Origin: Burkholderiaceae bacterium
GTDB lineage: Bacteria; Pseudomonadota; Gammaproteobacteria; Burkholderiales; Burkholderiaceae_C
Direction of reading: 5' to 3'
DNA length: 64,000 nt
Assembly (NCBI GenBank): GCA_016790575.1
Contig: JAEUOU010000029.1
Coordinates: 267,046-331,045 of the forward strand
The notes below the pieces were generated by a model. The model did not search any database. It saw only the letters and a list, made by a program, of their open reading frames with translations, and had not been told where the DNA came from. Position 1 is the first letter of the stretch. Each line of letters opens with the position of its first letter. Below, in pieces: positions 56,217 through 64,000 of the stretch. The translations under genes were made by a program, and so were the position numbers.

Positions 56217-57044
56217 ATGCAACGACGCCAGTTCCATGCGGCTCTCGCGGCTGCCCTGACGGCCGCCACCGCCTCCGCGCCTGCGCAGACGGCAACGGCC
56301 GCGCGCCCGCCTGCGGCGGAGCCCGACCACGACATGAGCAGCATGCCCGCGCACTGGATGGGCCGCGAGCAGATCGCGATGCTGGTCTACCCTGAGTTCA
56401 CCGCGCTGGACCTGGTGGGCCCGCAGTACATGTTTGCCAGCCTGATGGGGGCCACGGTGCACTTGGTCGGCGCCACGCGCGAGCCCGTGCGCAGCGACAC
56501 CGGCCTGGTGTTTGTGCCGTCGATGACTTTTGACGAATGCCCCTCCGAGTTGGACGTCCTGTTTGTGCCCGGTGGCTCGCGTGGCACGCTGGCAGCCATT
56601 CGGGACGAGGCCACGCGCATCTTTGTGGCTGACCGCGGGTCGCGGGCGAAACTGGTGACCAGCGTGTGTACCGGTTCCCTGTTGCTGGGCGCCTGTGGTC
56701 TCTTGCGGGGTTATCGGGCCACGTCGCACTGGGTGACGCGCGACCTGTTGCCGCTGGTGGGCGCCACTGCGGTGGATGCACGGGTCGTACGCGACCGCAA
56801 CCGCATCACCGGTGCGGGCGTGACGGCGGGCCTGGATTTTGGCCTGTCCATCGTCGAGCAATTGCGTGATCGCGAATATGCCCAGGCGGTGCAGTTGCTG
56901 GCGGAGTACGATCCCCGCCCGCATCTCCAGGCCGGGCATCCCCGTCGCGCGCCGGCGAAGGTCCGCCGGATGATGCAGGCGATGTTCACTGACTTTCACG
57001 CCCGCACCCGCGACGAACTGACACTGCAATCGCAGCGGCGGTGA
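56217..57044 (+). CDS. DJ-1/PfpI-family protein, probably exported
   Basis: The product is 275 aa. The N-terminus MQRRQFHAALAAALTAATAS has a twin-arginine-like RRQFH and a hydrophobic run, so export by Tat or Sec is likely. The GATase1-like domain shows QIAMLVYPEFTALDLVGPQY, the elbow nucleophile C151 (SVCTGSLLLGACG) and SHWVTRDLLPLVGA. There is no AraC-type helix-turn-helix, unlike GlxA regulators. Related isonitrile hydratases exist; the substrate here is unknown. It lies 8 bp after the TonB receptor gene and may be part of the same unit. Confidence 0.78.
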   Translation: MQRRQFHAALAAALTAATASAPAQTATAARPPAAEPDHDMSSMPAHWMGREQIAMLVYPEFTALDLVGPQYMFASLMGATVHLVGATREPVRSDTGLVFVPSMTFDECPSELDVLFVPGGSRGTLAAIRDEATRIFVADRGSRAKLVTSVCTGSLLLGACGLLRGYRATSHWVTRDLLPLVGATAVDARVVRDRNRITGAGVTAGLDFGLSIVEQLRDREYAQAVQLLAEYDPRPHLQAGHPRRAPAKVRRMMQAMFTDFHARTRDELTLQSQRR

Positions 57045-57113
57045 TTCGCCAACTGCCCGGTCTTGGGTTAAGCTGGGAACGTTCAAAGACCTTTCATCGC
57101 GCGGAGACACAGA

Positions 57114-57893
57114 ATGAGCGACCCCACACAAGCGTTCGGTTTCGGCAAGTTCGTGCCGGGTTTCGAGTTTCTGCAGGGCCTGGCCAATTCGGCCGTGAAA
57201 GGCGCTGCCCAGGGCATGCCCCAGATCCCGCAACTGCCCAACCTGTCCAACTGGGTGGCGCCGACCATCAACGTTGAAGAGCTGGACAAACGCATCACCG
57301 AACTCAAGGCGGTGCAGTTCTGGCTGGACCAGAACGCCAACGCCCTCAAGGCCACCATCCAGGCGCTGGAAGTGCAGAAAATGACCCTGGCCACCTTGCA
57401 GGGCATGAACTTCAACATGGGTGATGTGGCCAACGCCTTCAAGCTCAAGGCGGCCGACACCGTGGTTTCCGGCGTGCAGAAGGTGACCGAGACGGCCGCC
57501 GGCGCGGCCGGTACGGTCTCGGGGGTGGCCTCGGGGATGGCGTCGATGGCCAGCGACGCGGTCAAAGCCAGCAAGCGGCCGGCCGCTGGCCGGGACAAAT
57601 CGGCAGATTCGGGCAAATCGGCCGTGGCAGGCGTGATCGACCCGATGCAATGGTGGGGTGCGCTGTCGCAGCAGTTCCAGCAGATTGCCGCCAACGCCAT
57701 GAAGGATGCGGCCCGGCACAGTGCCATGGACACCACCCGCTCGGTGGCCGAGGGGCTGACCAAGTCGGCGGTGAAAGCGGCCACCGGCGCGGCCAAGGCC
57801 CCGGCCAAAGTCGCCCGCAAGGTGGCCGCCAAGGCGCCCGCCAGCCGCAAGAGCGCGGCGGGCAAACCGGCGGCGCCGCGCACGCGGGGCTGA
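57114..57893 (+). CDS. phaM: Polyhydroxyalkanoate granule protein PhaM
   Basis: The product is 259 aa. The N-terminal PhaM segment is FGKFVPGFEFLQGLANSAVK followed by NVEELDKRITELKAVQFWLD and LKATIQALEVQKMTLATLQG. The C-terminal roughly 40 residues are Lys/Ala/Pro-rich (AKAPAKVARKVAAKAPASRK) like the DNA-binding histone-like tail of Cupriavidus PhaM. PhaM activates PHA synthase and links granules to the nucleoid. It implies that the organism makes PHA granules. The FIST gene follows 22 bp later. Confidence 0.9.
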   Translation: MSDPTQAFGFGKFVPGFEFLQGLANSAVKGAAQGMPQIPQLPNLSNWVAPTINVEELDKRITELKAVQFWLDQNANALKATIQALEVQKMTLATLQGMNFNMGDVANAFKLKAADTVVSGVQKVTETAAGAAGTVSGVASGMASMASDAVKASKRPAAGRDKSADSGKSAVAGVIDPMQWWGALSQQFQQIAANAMKDAARHSAMDTTRSVAEGLTKSAVKAATGAAKAPAKVARKVAAKAPASRKSAAGKPAAPRTRG

Positions 57894-57915
57894 CGGTTCG
57901 CCGGCGGCCCCTGCC

Positions 57916-59205
57916 GTGCCCCATCCGTTTCTCTGTGGCCACGCGACCCATCCGCGCTGGGATCTGGCGGTGGCGTTGGTGCTTGCGCAGTTGCAGGCGC
58001 AGCGGCAGACGCTGACGCGTCGGGGCGTTTCGTCCACGCCGAACCTGGGCCTGGTGTATCTGACCGACGCCCTGAGCCCACACGCGGCCGACATACTTGA
58101 TGAATTGTCGGCCCAGCTGCCCGAGGTGATCGACTGGGCCGGCGCGACCGGCCAGGCCATTGCGGCGACGGGTGTCGAGTACGTGAACGAACCGGCTCTG
58201 GTGGTGCTGTTGTGTGACTTGCCGCCGGACCAGTACCAGGTGTTCTCCGGTGTTGCTCCGCTGGGCCACCGCTTCGATGCGGAAACGGCCCTGGTCCATG
58301 CCGACGGGGCGACCCCCGACATCGCCGACCTGGTTGCCGAAATGGCCGGCCGGGTCGCCAGCGGCTACCTGTTCGGCGGGCTGTCGTCGGGGCGGGACGG
58401 CGGACGGCAACTGGCCCTGTCGCGCGCGGGCACCGTACCGGGGCAGGCGCGTGTGCGGGGGGTGTTTGCCGGCGGGCTCAGTGGTGTGGCGTTCGGCCCG
58501 GGGGTGTCGGTCCTGTCGCGGGTGACACAGGGTTGCCGGCCACTGGGGCCGCCGCACCGGGTTACCGCCGCGGAAGGGCCGGTGGTGCTGGCGCTGGATG
58601 GCCAGCCCGCGCTGGCGGTCTTGCTGGGCAGGCTGGGGGTGTCGCTGGCCGACGATCCGCATCTTCGGACGGCCGCGCTCGATGCGCTGCGCGCCACCCT
58701 CGTGGGCCTGCAGGACCATGCCGACGACCGCAGCCCCCGAACCGGCCATTTCGGAGAAGACGTGCGCATCCGGCATCTGGTCGGCATCGATGTCGGCCGC
58801 AAAGCGGTGGTGGTTTCCGACCGGGTTTCGGTTGGACAGGGGCTGAGCTTCTGTCACCGTGACGCCCGCGCCGCGCGGGCCGATCTGGTCCGCATCTGCG
58901 CAGAAATCCGCGAAGAGCTGGAGTCTCCCTCCGAGGCCCTGCACCCAAGCGGCACAGCGCGCGCAGGCCGCGGTGGCGATGCGGCAGGCAGTGCGCCGGG
59001 CGCGGCCCGGCAGGCTCTGGGCGCCGTCTACGTCAGCTGTACAGGCCGTGGTGGTGACCATTTCGGCGGCCCCAGCGCCGAGTTGCAACTGGTTCGCCAG
59101 GTGCTCGGTGATGTACCCCTGGCCGGTTTTTTTGCGTCCGGCGAGATCGCGCACCACCGCCTGTACGGCTACACCGGGGTGCTGACCGTATTCACCAGCG
59201 GCTGA
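57916..59205 (+). CDS. FIST-domain signal-transduction sensory protein
   Basis: The product is 429 aa from a GTG start. FIST N (about 20-220) and FIST C (about 230-400) domains are recognisable, with SGYLFGGLSSG, ARVRGVFAGGLSGVAFG, and the final AVYVSCTGRGGDHFGGPSAE then LGDVPLAGFFASGEI. FIST proteins are thought to bind amino acids or other small ligands. A low-complexity Ser/Ala/Gly segment splits the C-terminal domain. No output domain is present. Confidence 0.88.
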   Translation: MPHPFLCGHATHPRWDLAVALVLAQLQAQRQTLTRRGVSSTPNLGLVYLTDALSPHAADILDELSAQLPEVIDWAGATGQAIAATGVEYVNEPALVVLLCDLPPDQYQVFSGVAPLGHRFDAETALVHADGATPDIADLVAEMAGRVASGYLFGGLSSGRDGGRQLALSRAGTVPGQARVRGVFAGGLSGVAFGPGVSVLSRVTQGCRPLGPPHRVTAAEGPVVLALDGQPALAVLLGRLGVSLADDPHLRTAALDALRATLVGLQDHADDRSPRTGHFGEDVRIRHLVGIDVGRKAVVVSDRVSVGQGLSFCHRDARAARADLVRICAEIREELESPSEALHPSGTARAGRGGDAAGSAPGAARQALGAVYVSCTGRGGDHFGGPSAELQLVRQVLGDVPLAGFFASGEIAHHRLYGYTGVLTVFTSG

Positions 59206-59255
59206 GTGACGGGAAAACAGGGTCCGGGTGCCTCGCGGCCGCGTCGGGGTAGCCG

Positions 59256-59315
59256 TTTCAAGCGTTTTTGGCCAATACCCAGCGTAAAAAGGTCGAATGC
59301 TGCTATGAAATCAGG
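59256..59315 (-). repeat. Dispersed repeat, copy H
   Basis: On the minus strand: tcctgatttcatagcagc, attcgacctttttacgctgg, gtattggccaaaaacgct. It lies between the convergent FIST and XRE-type genes, 14 bp after the latter's stop. Well conserved, and its ends again form a weak inverted repeat (tttcaag / cctgattt). Confidence 0.86.
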
Positions 59316-59329
59316 ACCAACGGACGCGG

Positions 59330-60061
59330 TTACCACCGCAGCGCGGTGAAGGCTTCGAACTCCCAGCTGCGCATGGCCAGTACCAGGGTGTAGCCCTCAC
59401 GGTCTTTTTCGGCGAGCTTCTGGTCCGTCTGGTGCTGCTGGGCAAAATCCTGCGCGACGCGTTGCAGGCGTTCGAGGAACACCGGCGCCAGCGCCCGGCT
59501 GACCGAGCCATGCACCAGCATCACCCCCTCGCCGGCGCCATCGAAGCCGCCGGCGAAATAGTCCAGCAGTGCGTGCTCTCGAAAGTAGTTCATCACCGGC
59601 CCGTGCGGGCGCCAGCGAAAGGTCTTGGCCAGCTTGAGCCGGTAGCGGTTGAGCGGCCGCAACTCGATGATGCCGATCCGATCGAGCTGGACCAGATATC
59701 TCACACATTCGGCCTCGCTGAGACGGTACGCGGCCGTGATCTGCTCCAGCGTCCACTGGCTGAGCACACAGATCGCCACCAGCAGCAGCCGCTTGTCGGC
59801 GACCACCGCGCGTTCCTGCTCGGCCGTCATTTCCTTGAGCAAGGGCTGGGTGTCGGCGACCCGCCGCGCCAGTTCGGCAAAGTCCAGCTTGAGCGCCCGG
59901 CAGATCGCGTCCACCCGTGCCAGCGACATGTCACCGCGGGCCAGCATGCGTTTGACGCTGCTCTCGGCCATGCCCAGGGCCTGCGCCAGGTCGGCATACG
60001 TCATCTGGGCGGTCTTGAGTTCCTGCTTGATCGCGCGAACCAGGTCCAGGGTGGTGCTCAT
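59330..60061 (-). CDS. XRE-type helix-turn-helix regulator with a large C-terminal domain
   Basis: The product is 243 aa. The N-terminal HTH (TYADLAQALGMAESSVKRMLAR) is followed by a helical, possibly regulatory domain with no family I recognise (REGYTLVLAMRSWEFEAF at the end). The start at ATG 60061 was chosen over a longer frame. It is divergent from the MFS-acyltransferase gene across 169 bp containing repeated gtatcg half-sites, so it may control that gene. Confidence 0.75.
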   Translation of the reverse strand: MSTTLDLVRAIKQELKTAQMTYADLAQALGMAESSVKRMLARGDMSLARVDAICRALKLDFAELARRVADTQPLLKEMTAEQERAVVADKRLLLVAICVLSQWTLEQITAAYRLSEAECVRYLVQLDRIGIIELRPLNRYRLKLAKTFRWRPHGPVMNYFREHALLDYFAGGFDGAGEGVMLVHGSVSRALAPVFLERLQRVAQDFAQQHQTDQKLAEKDREGYTLVLAMRSWEFEAFTALRW

Positions 60062-60071
60062 GATTGATCGG

Positions 60072-60126
60072 GTATCGTGATTCGATACTGTGTGGTGGCG
60101 TTGCGGAGACTGTATCGGAATATCGC
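60072..60126. promoter_or_regulatory. Repeated gtatcg half-sites between the XRE-type and MFS-acyltransferase genes
   Basis: gtatcg-tgatt-cgatac at 60072-60088 is a perfect inverted repeat; gtatcgg occurs again at 60112-60118 and a partial tatcg at 60121-60125. Its location 10 bp before the XRE-type start suggests an autoregulatory operator. Confidence 0.55.
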
Positions 60127-60230
60127 CCCCGCGGGCGCAAAAGGCGCGACAGTGCGGGCCAGGCACCGCGCCGCCCACCGACGCGGTCCTATGATCCCAC
60201 CCGTTTTGCCCTGTTTTCCGGAGCACCCCC

Positions 60231-62165
60231 ATGAACGCTGCTGCTGTCTCTGCCGATGTGCCCTCAACGTCCGCCAGCAACCAGTTTGCCTTGCTCGCGC
60301 AGAGACGCTTTGCGCCGTTTTTCTGGGTGCAGTTTCTGGGGGCGGGCAACGACAACGTGTTCAAGTTTGCCTTTACCGTGCTGGTGACTTACCAGTTGCA
60401 GGTCAGCTGGCTGCCGCCGGCCATGGCCGGGCTGGTGATCGGGGCCTTGTTCATCTTCCCGTTTCTGCTGTTCTCGGCCACCAGTGGCCAGTTGGCCGAC
60501 AAATTCCCCAAGGAGCGGCTGATCCGCCTGGTCAAGGATCTGGAAATTGTCATCATGCTGCTGGCCGGTTACGGTTTTCTGCAGCAGAACGTGCCGGTTT
60601 TGCTCAGCTGTGTGTTCCTGATGGGCTTGCACAGCACCCTGTTCGGACCCGTCAAGTTTGCCTACCTGCCCCAGCACCTGAGTGAGCGCGAGCTCACCGG
60701 CGGCAATGGCATGGTCGAGATGGGCACCTTTGTCGCCATTTTGCTGGGCAACGTGGCCGGGGGGCTGCTGATTGCCATGCCGCTGGTCGGTGGCAGCTAT
60801 GTGGCTGGCGCCTGCCTGCTGATTGCCCTTGCCGGGCGGGTGTGTGCCCAGGGTGTGCCGGTGTCGCCCGCCACCGATCCGGCGCTGCGCATCAACTGGA
60901 ACCCGTTCACCGAGACCTGGCGCAACCTCCAACTGGCGCACGGCAACATTGTCGTCTTCCGTTCCTTGCTGGGTATCAGCTGGATGTGGTTCTTCGGCGC
61001 CGTGTTCCTGGCCAACTTTCCGGCCTTTGCGCGGGATGTGCTGTCGGGCAACGAACAGGTCGCGTCGCTGCTGCTGGTGGTGTTCTCGGTCGGAATCGGC
61101 GCCGGCGCGCTGCTGTGCGAAGTGCTCAGCCGCCGCCATGTCGAAATCGGCCTGGTGCCGCTGGGCGCTTTCGGCATGACGGTGTTTTCGGTGGACCTGT
61201 ACTTCGCCGCCAGCGGACTGGGCGCCAGCAGCGCCATGGGCGCAGCCGAGTTTCTGGCCCGTCCGGCGCACTGGCGGGTGCTGGCCGATCTGGCGCTGCT
61301 GTCGCTGTCGGCCGGCATCTACAGCGTGCCGATGTACGCACTGATCCAGATGCGCAGCCAGCCCACGCACCGGGCGCGCATCGTTGCGGCCAACAACATC
61401 CTCAACGCGCTGTTCATGATCGCCAGCTCGCTGATGGCGGGTGCCTTGCTGGCCGCGGGCTTGACAGTCACGGAACTGTTTCTGGTCATTGGCCTGCTCA
61501 ATGCCGTGGTAGCGGCCTACATCTTCCTGCTGGTGCCGGAGTACCTGCTGCGCTTTGTGGCCTGGATCGCCTCGCGCCTGATCTACCGCTTCCGGGTGCG
61601 CGGCGACGAGCACATTCCCACCCAGGGCGCGGCGGTGCTGGTGTGCAACCACGTGAGTTTTGTCGACGCGGTGCTGCTGATGGCGGCCAGCCCCCGGCCC
61701 ATCCGCTTTGTGATGGACCACCGCATTTTCCGCATCCCGGTGCTGGGCGCGCTGTTCAGACTGGCCCGGGCGATCCCGATCGCGCCGCAGAAGGAAGACC
61801 CGGCGGTGTACCAGGCCGCCTTCGACCGCGCCGCCGCCGTGCTGCGTGACGGCGACCTGCTGGGCATCTTTCCCGAAGGCGGCATCACCCGCGATGGGCA
61901 GCTCCAGCCCTTCAAGGGCGGGATCATGAAAATCCTCGCGCGCGCCGCCGACGACGGTGTGCGCGCCCCGGTGATTCCGTTGGCGCTGACCCATCTGTGG
62001 GGCAGCTATTTCAGCCGCATCGAGCAGGGCGGCGCCATGGTCCGGCCGTTCCGGCGCGGTTGGTTCAACCGGGTGGGCCTGAACGTTGGCGAGCCGGTTC
62101 CGCCCGAGGCCGTCCAGCCGGCGGCGCTGCAGGCGCGGGTGGAGGCCTTGCTGCGGCGGGGCTGA
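60231..62165 (+). CDS. MFS transporter fused to a glycerolipid acyltransferase
   Basis: The product is 644 aa. Residues about 15-440 form an MFS transporter of the lysophospholipid translocator (LplT) type: FFWVQFLGAGNDNVFKFAF, FATSGQLADKFPKERLIRLV. Residues about 450-640 form a PlsC-type acyltransferase with H474-x4-D479 (CNHVSFVDAV) and FPEGG near 547. The E. coli pathway uses separate LplT and Aas, where Aas fuses acyltransferase to acyl-ACP synthetase. Here the synthetase is absent, so the acyl donor must be supplied elsewhere. It should import and re-acylate lysophospholipids. Confidence 0.88.
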   Translation: MNAAAVSADVPSTSASNQFALLAQRRFAPFFWVQFLGAGNDNVFKFAFTVLVTYQLQVSWLPPAMAGLVIGALFIFPFLLFSATSGQLADKFPKERLIRLVKDLEIVIMLLAGYGFLQQNVPVLLSCVFLMGLHSTLFGPVKFAYLPQHLSERELTGGNGMVEMGTFVAILLGNVAGGLLIAMPLVGGSYVAGACLLIALAGRVCAQGVPVSPATDPALRINWNPFTETWRNLQLAHGNIVVFRSLLGISWMWFFGAVFLANFPAFARDVLSGNEQVASLLLVVFSVGIGAGALLCEVLSRRHVEIGLVPLGAFGMTVFSVDLYFAASGLGASSAMGAAEFLARPAHWRVLADLALLSLSAGIYSVPMYALIQMRSQPTHRARIVAANNILNALFMIASSLMAGALLAAGLTVTELFLVIGLLNAVVAAYIFLLVPEYLLRFVAWIASRLIYRFRVRGDEHIPTQGAAVLVCNHVSFVDAVLLMAASPRPIRFVMDHRIFRIPVLGALFRLARAIPIAPQKEDPAVYQAAFDRAAAVLRDGDLLGIFPEGGITRDGQLQPFKGGIMKILARAADDGVRAPVIPLALTHLWGSYFSRIEQGGAMVRPFRRGWFNRVGLNVGEPVPPEAVQPAALQARVEALLRRG

Positions 62166-62187
62166 ACGCCTGCCGCCCGCCGGGGCC

Positions 62188-63618
62188 TCACGACCAGCTG
62201 GCCAGCTTGCGGTGGATGGTGGACGGGTTGACCTGCAGGGCGCGGGCGGCGCGGGTGATGTTGCCGCCGCACAGGCGCAGCGCCTGTTCGATGGCTTCGC
62301 GTTCGACAGTGGCGAGCGGGCGGATGGCGGCAACGGCGTCGTCTCCCGCAGCCGGGGCGGGCGTTTCTGCCGCGGCGGGGGCTCGGTGCGGGGTACCGGA
62401 TGTGGCCGGCGCGGCGGGTGCCTCGTGGCTGTCGCGGTAATGCAGCGGCAGCATCTCGACCTGCATCACCGTGTCGTCGTGCAAGGCCACGGCGGCCCGC
62501 ACCACGTTGATCAGCTCGCGCACATTGCCCGGCCAGGGGTGCGCCAGCAGGGCGGCGCGGGCGGCCTCCGAAAAGCGGGTGAAGCCTTTGTGGTCTTCGC
62601 GGCTGTAACGCTCCAGCATGGCCTGGGCGATGTCGATCACATCGTCACCACGTTCGCGCAGCGGCGGCAGGTCGACCGGAATGACGTATAGCCGGTAGAA
62701 CAGGTCTTCGCGAAAACGCCCCGCCTGCACCTGGGCGTGCAGGTCGCGGTGGGTGGCGCTGACGATGCGCACATCCACCGTGCGGTGCCGGGTTTCGCCC
62801 AGGCGGCGCACTTCACCGGTCTGCAGCGCGCGCAGCAGCTTGGCCTGCACGTTGATGTCCAGCTCGGCGATTTCGTCCAGAAACAGGGTGCCGCCGTCCG
62901 CCTCCAGGAACGCGCCGGAGCGGTCGGCGGTGGCACCGGTGAAGGCGCCCTTGACATGGCCGAACAGCTCCGACTCGATCAGCTCCTTGGGAATGGCGGC
63001 GCAGTTCAGCGCGACAAAGGCCCCCTTGGCGCGGTTGCTGCAGCGGTGCACCGCGTCGGCGGCCAGCTCCTTGCCGGTGCCTGATTCACCCCGTATGAAT
63101 ACGGGCGCGCGGCTCTGGGCCACGGTCTCCAGCATGCTGTAGACCGCCCGCATGGGGGCGCTGGAGCCGATGAAGCCGTGAAACTGGCTGCGTTGCACCG
63201 GCTCCAGTTGTTCCACCCGGGCCGACAGGGTGGCCGCCTGCAAGGCGTTGCGCAGCGTGATCTGCAGCCGGTCGGGCTCGACCGGCTTTTCGATGAAGTC
63301 CATGGCGCCGGCGTGGGCCGCCCGCACCGCGTTGTCCAGAGAGTCCTCGCCGCTGACCACAATCACCGCGCAGTGCGGCCAGCGCGTCACCAGCGCCTCC
63401 ATCACCTCAAAACCGCTGCCATCAGGCAGGTGGATATCGACCAGCGCCGCATGCCACGGTCCTTGTCCGATCTGGTTGCGCGCCTCGCGCACGGAGGCGG
63501 CGGTAACCGTCTCCACCCCCAGGGCCTTGGCCATGGTGCGGTACTGGATCGCCAGCGGCAACACGTCTTCGACGATCAGCACGCGGCAACGGGAAAAGTC
63601 GGTCTTGGGGCTACTCAT
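62188..63618 (-). CDS. Sigma-54-dependent response regulator (NtrC family)
   Basis: The product is 476 aa. Receiver domain with D61 (LVDIHLPDGSGF) and K111 (IEKPVEP). AAA+ domain with Walker A GESGTGKE (177-184) and the sigma-54-contact loop GAFTGA (224-229). A Fis-type HTH ends the protein (GNITRAARALQVNPSTIHRKL). The start at ATG 63618 was taken over a longer frame. No kinase partner is in view. It is divergent from a gene with a -24/-12 promoter, its likely target. Confidence 0.93.
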   Translation of the reverse strand: MSSPKTDFSRCRVLIVEDVLPLAIQYRTMAKALGVETVTAASVREARNQIGQGPWHAALVDIHLPDGSGFEVMEALVTRWPHCAVIVVSGEDSLDNAVRAAHAGAMDFIEKPVEPDRLQITLRNALQAATLSARVEQLEPVQRSQFHGFIGSSAPMRAVYSMLETVAQSRAPVFIRGESGTGKELAADAVHRCSNRAKGAFVALNCAAIPKELIESELFGHVKGAFTGATADRSGAFLEADGGTLFLDEIAELDINVQAKLLRALQTGEVRRLGETRHRTVDVRIVSATHRDLHAQVQAGRFREDLFYRLYVIPVDLPPLRERGDDVIDIAQAMLERYSREDHKGFTRFSEAARAALLAHPWPGNVRELINVVRAAVALHDDTVMQVEMLPLHYRDSHEAPAAPATSGTPHRAPAAAETPAPAAGDDAVAAIRPLATVEREAIEQALRLCGGNITRAARALQVNPSTIHRKLASWS

Positions 63619-63678
63619 GGCGCCAGCATCGGTCAACGGGGCGCGAATTGCAACACCTGCAAGGCGTTTCTCTTGCAT

Positions 63679-63695
63679 TTTGCGTCGGCAGCAAA
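63679..63695. promoter_or_regulatory. Inverted repeat, possible enhancer of the sigma-54 gene
   Basis: tttgc-gtcggca-gcaaa. It lies between the response-regulator gene and the -24/-12 promoter, at a distance typical of upstream activator sites (about 70-100 bp). The arms are short, so support is modest. Confidence 0.3.
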
Positions 63696-63751
63696 TCCCG
63701 TGGATCGGATGGATTTCGCTAAGTAATTGATTCCATTGAACTTTCTCCGCC

Positions 63752-63776
63752 CGTGCCAGCCTGGCACGGCCTTCGC
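63752..63776 (+). promoter_or_regulatory. Sigma-54 (-24/-12) promoter overlapping a perfect palindrome
   Basis: tggcacg-gcct-tcgc (63762-63776) fits the TGGCAC-N5-TTGC sigma-54 consensus with one mismatch, 74 bp before the ATG at 63850. The -24 part is also the right arm of a perfect palindrome, cgtgccag-c-ctggcacg (63752-63768), so another protein could compete with sigma-54 there. Confidence 0.7.
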
Positions 63777-63849
63777 AGAAAGAAAGCCGTCTGCCACACG
63801 GTGTGGCGTCAACCCCCAACCCCTGACCTGTTACGAATCGGAGAACCCC

Positions 63850-64000
63850 ATGAAAGCTATCAAGACCCTCATCGCCCTGTCCGCCGTTGCCGCCGCTTTC
63901 GGCGCCCACGCAGCCACCGCCAGCGACAGCGCCAAGCTCGAACTGCGCGGCTCGGTGGCCGTCAACTGCACCATCGCCGTCCAGCCCACGGCCAAGGCCA
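63850..64000 (+). CDS. Secreted protein, spore coat U/fimbrial-like (partial)
   Basis: The first 50 residues of a gene that runs past the window. A signal peptide (MKAIKTLIALSAVAAAFGAH, then AATAS) is followed by LELRGSVAVNCTIAVQPTAKA. This beta-sandwich start with one Cys is like the spore coat U (Csu-type) or fimbrial subunit family. It has a sigma-54 promoter 74 bp upstream and is divergent from a sigma-54 activator, so it is probably that activator's target. Assignment depends on the short visible part. Confidence 0.6.
   Translation, partial: MKAIKTLIALSAVAAAFGAHAATASDSAKLELRGSVAVNCTIAVQPTAKA

Noticed and set aside
60264..62333. Long open frame (about 689 codons) on the minus strand opposite the MFS-acyltransferase gene
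   Set aside because: Low-complexity composition and no domain, while the plus strand encodes a clear transporter and acyltransferase.

Overview
The window is GC-rich, densely coded bacterial DNA. Gene content and order point to a betaproteobacterium of the order Burkholderiales, most likely family Comamonadaceae. The evidence is a pilT / cNMP-binding protein / pilU cluster, rsmI-yraN-SIS-dolP synteny, phaM, split hpaG genes, DUF2946 proteins, and small intergenic repeats of a kind I associate with Comamonadaceae. The family is an inference; no rRNA or marker-gene comparison was possible.

Layout. 1-9.7 kb is core material: the ahpF tail, YggS, twitching-motility ATPases PilT and PilU around a cyclic-nucleotide-binding protein, a beta-hydroxyacid dehydrogenase, DolP, a SIS protein, YraN, RsmI, an MBL-fold hydrolase and an LhgO-like oxidoreductase. 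9.7-22.7 kb holds a molybdopterin oxidoreductase with a divergent HxlR regulator, a thioredoxin, the argP/argO pair, a methyltransferase remnant, membrane proteins (DUF456, MscS, ExoD, YqhA, EamA), a metallophosphoesterase/diacylglycerol-kinase-like pair and a FitAB/VapBC-type toxin-antitoxin module. 22.7-32.1 kb is a leftward homoprotocatechuate (hpa) meta-cleavage operon: hpaR, G1, G2, E, D, F, H, I, then a class II aldolase and a ketopantoate-reductase-like gene. A second vapBC module sits between hpaE and hpaD. 4-Hydroxyphenylacetate hydroxylase (hpaBC) is not in view.

32.1-46.2 kb holds nitronate monooxygenase, RadA, FkbM methyltransferase, IlvE, an O-antigen ligase, a two-component system, an acyl-CoA ligase, MarC, a VOC protein, an eRF1-like/DksA-like pair behind an FNR-type box, an enoyl-CoA hydratase and a glutathione transferase. 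46.3-57.0 kb is a copper-handling region with two adjacent units. The first is DUF2946, SCO, PCu(A)C and DUF2946, ending at a strong terminator. The second is two small unknown proteins, a Crp-family regulator, PCu(A)C, a DUF2946-like protein, MbnP, MbnH, an outer-membrane-like protein, a TonB-dependent receptor and a DJ-1/PfpI protein. 57.1-64 kb holds PhaM, a FIST protein, an XRE-type regulator divergent from an MFS-acyltransferase fusion, and a sigma-54 response regulator divergent from a secreted-protein gene with a -24/-12 promoter.

The main cross-cutting signal is a dispersed repeat of about 50-70 bp with at least eight copies (7494, 13107, 15608, 23712, 31277, 42446, 46690, 59256). Several copies abut gene 3' ends and supply the stop codon. 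One supplies most of an intergenic region, from a stop codon to a ribosome-binding site. Two lie in frame inside enzyme genes (hpaG1 and the acyl-CoA ligase), adding roughly 15-20 residues each. The second notable feature is the MbnP/MbnH copper locus, which has no visible methanobactin precursor.
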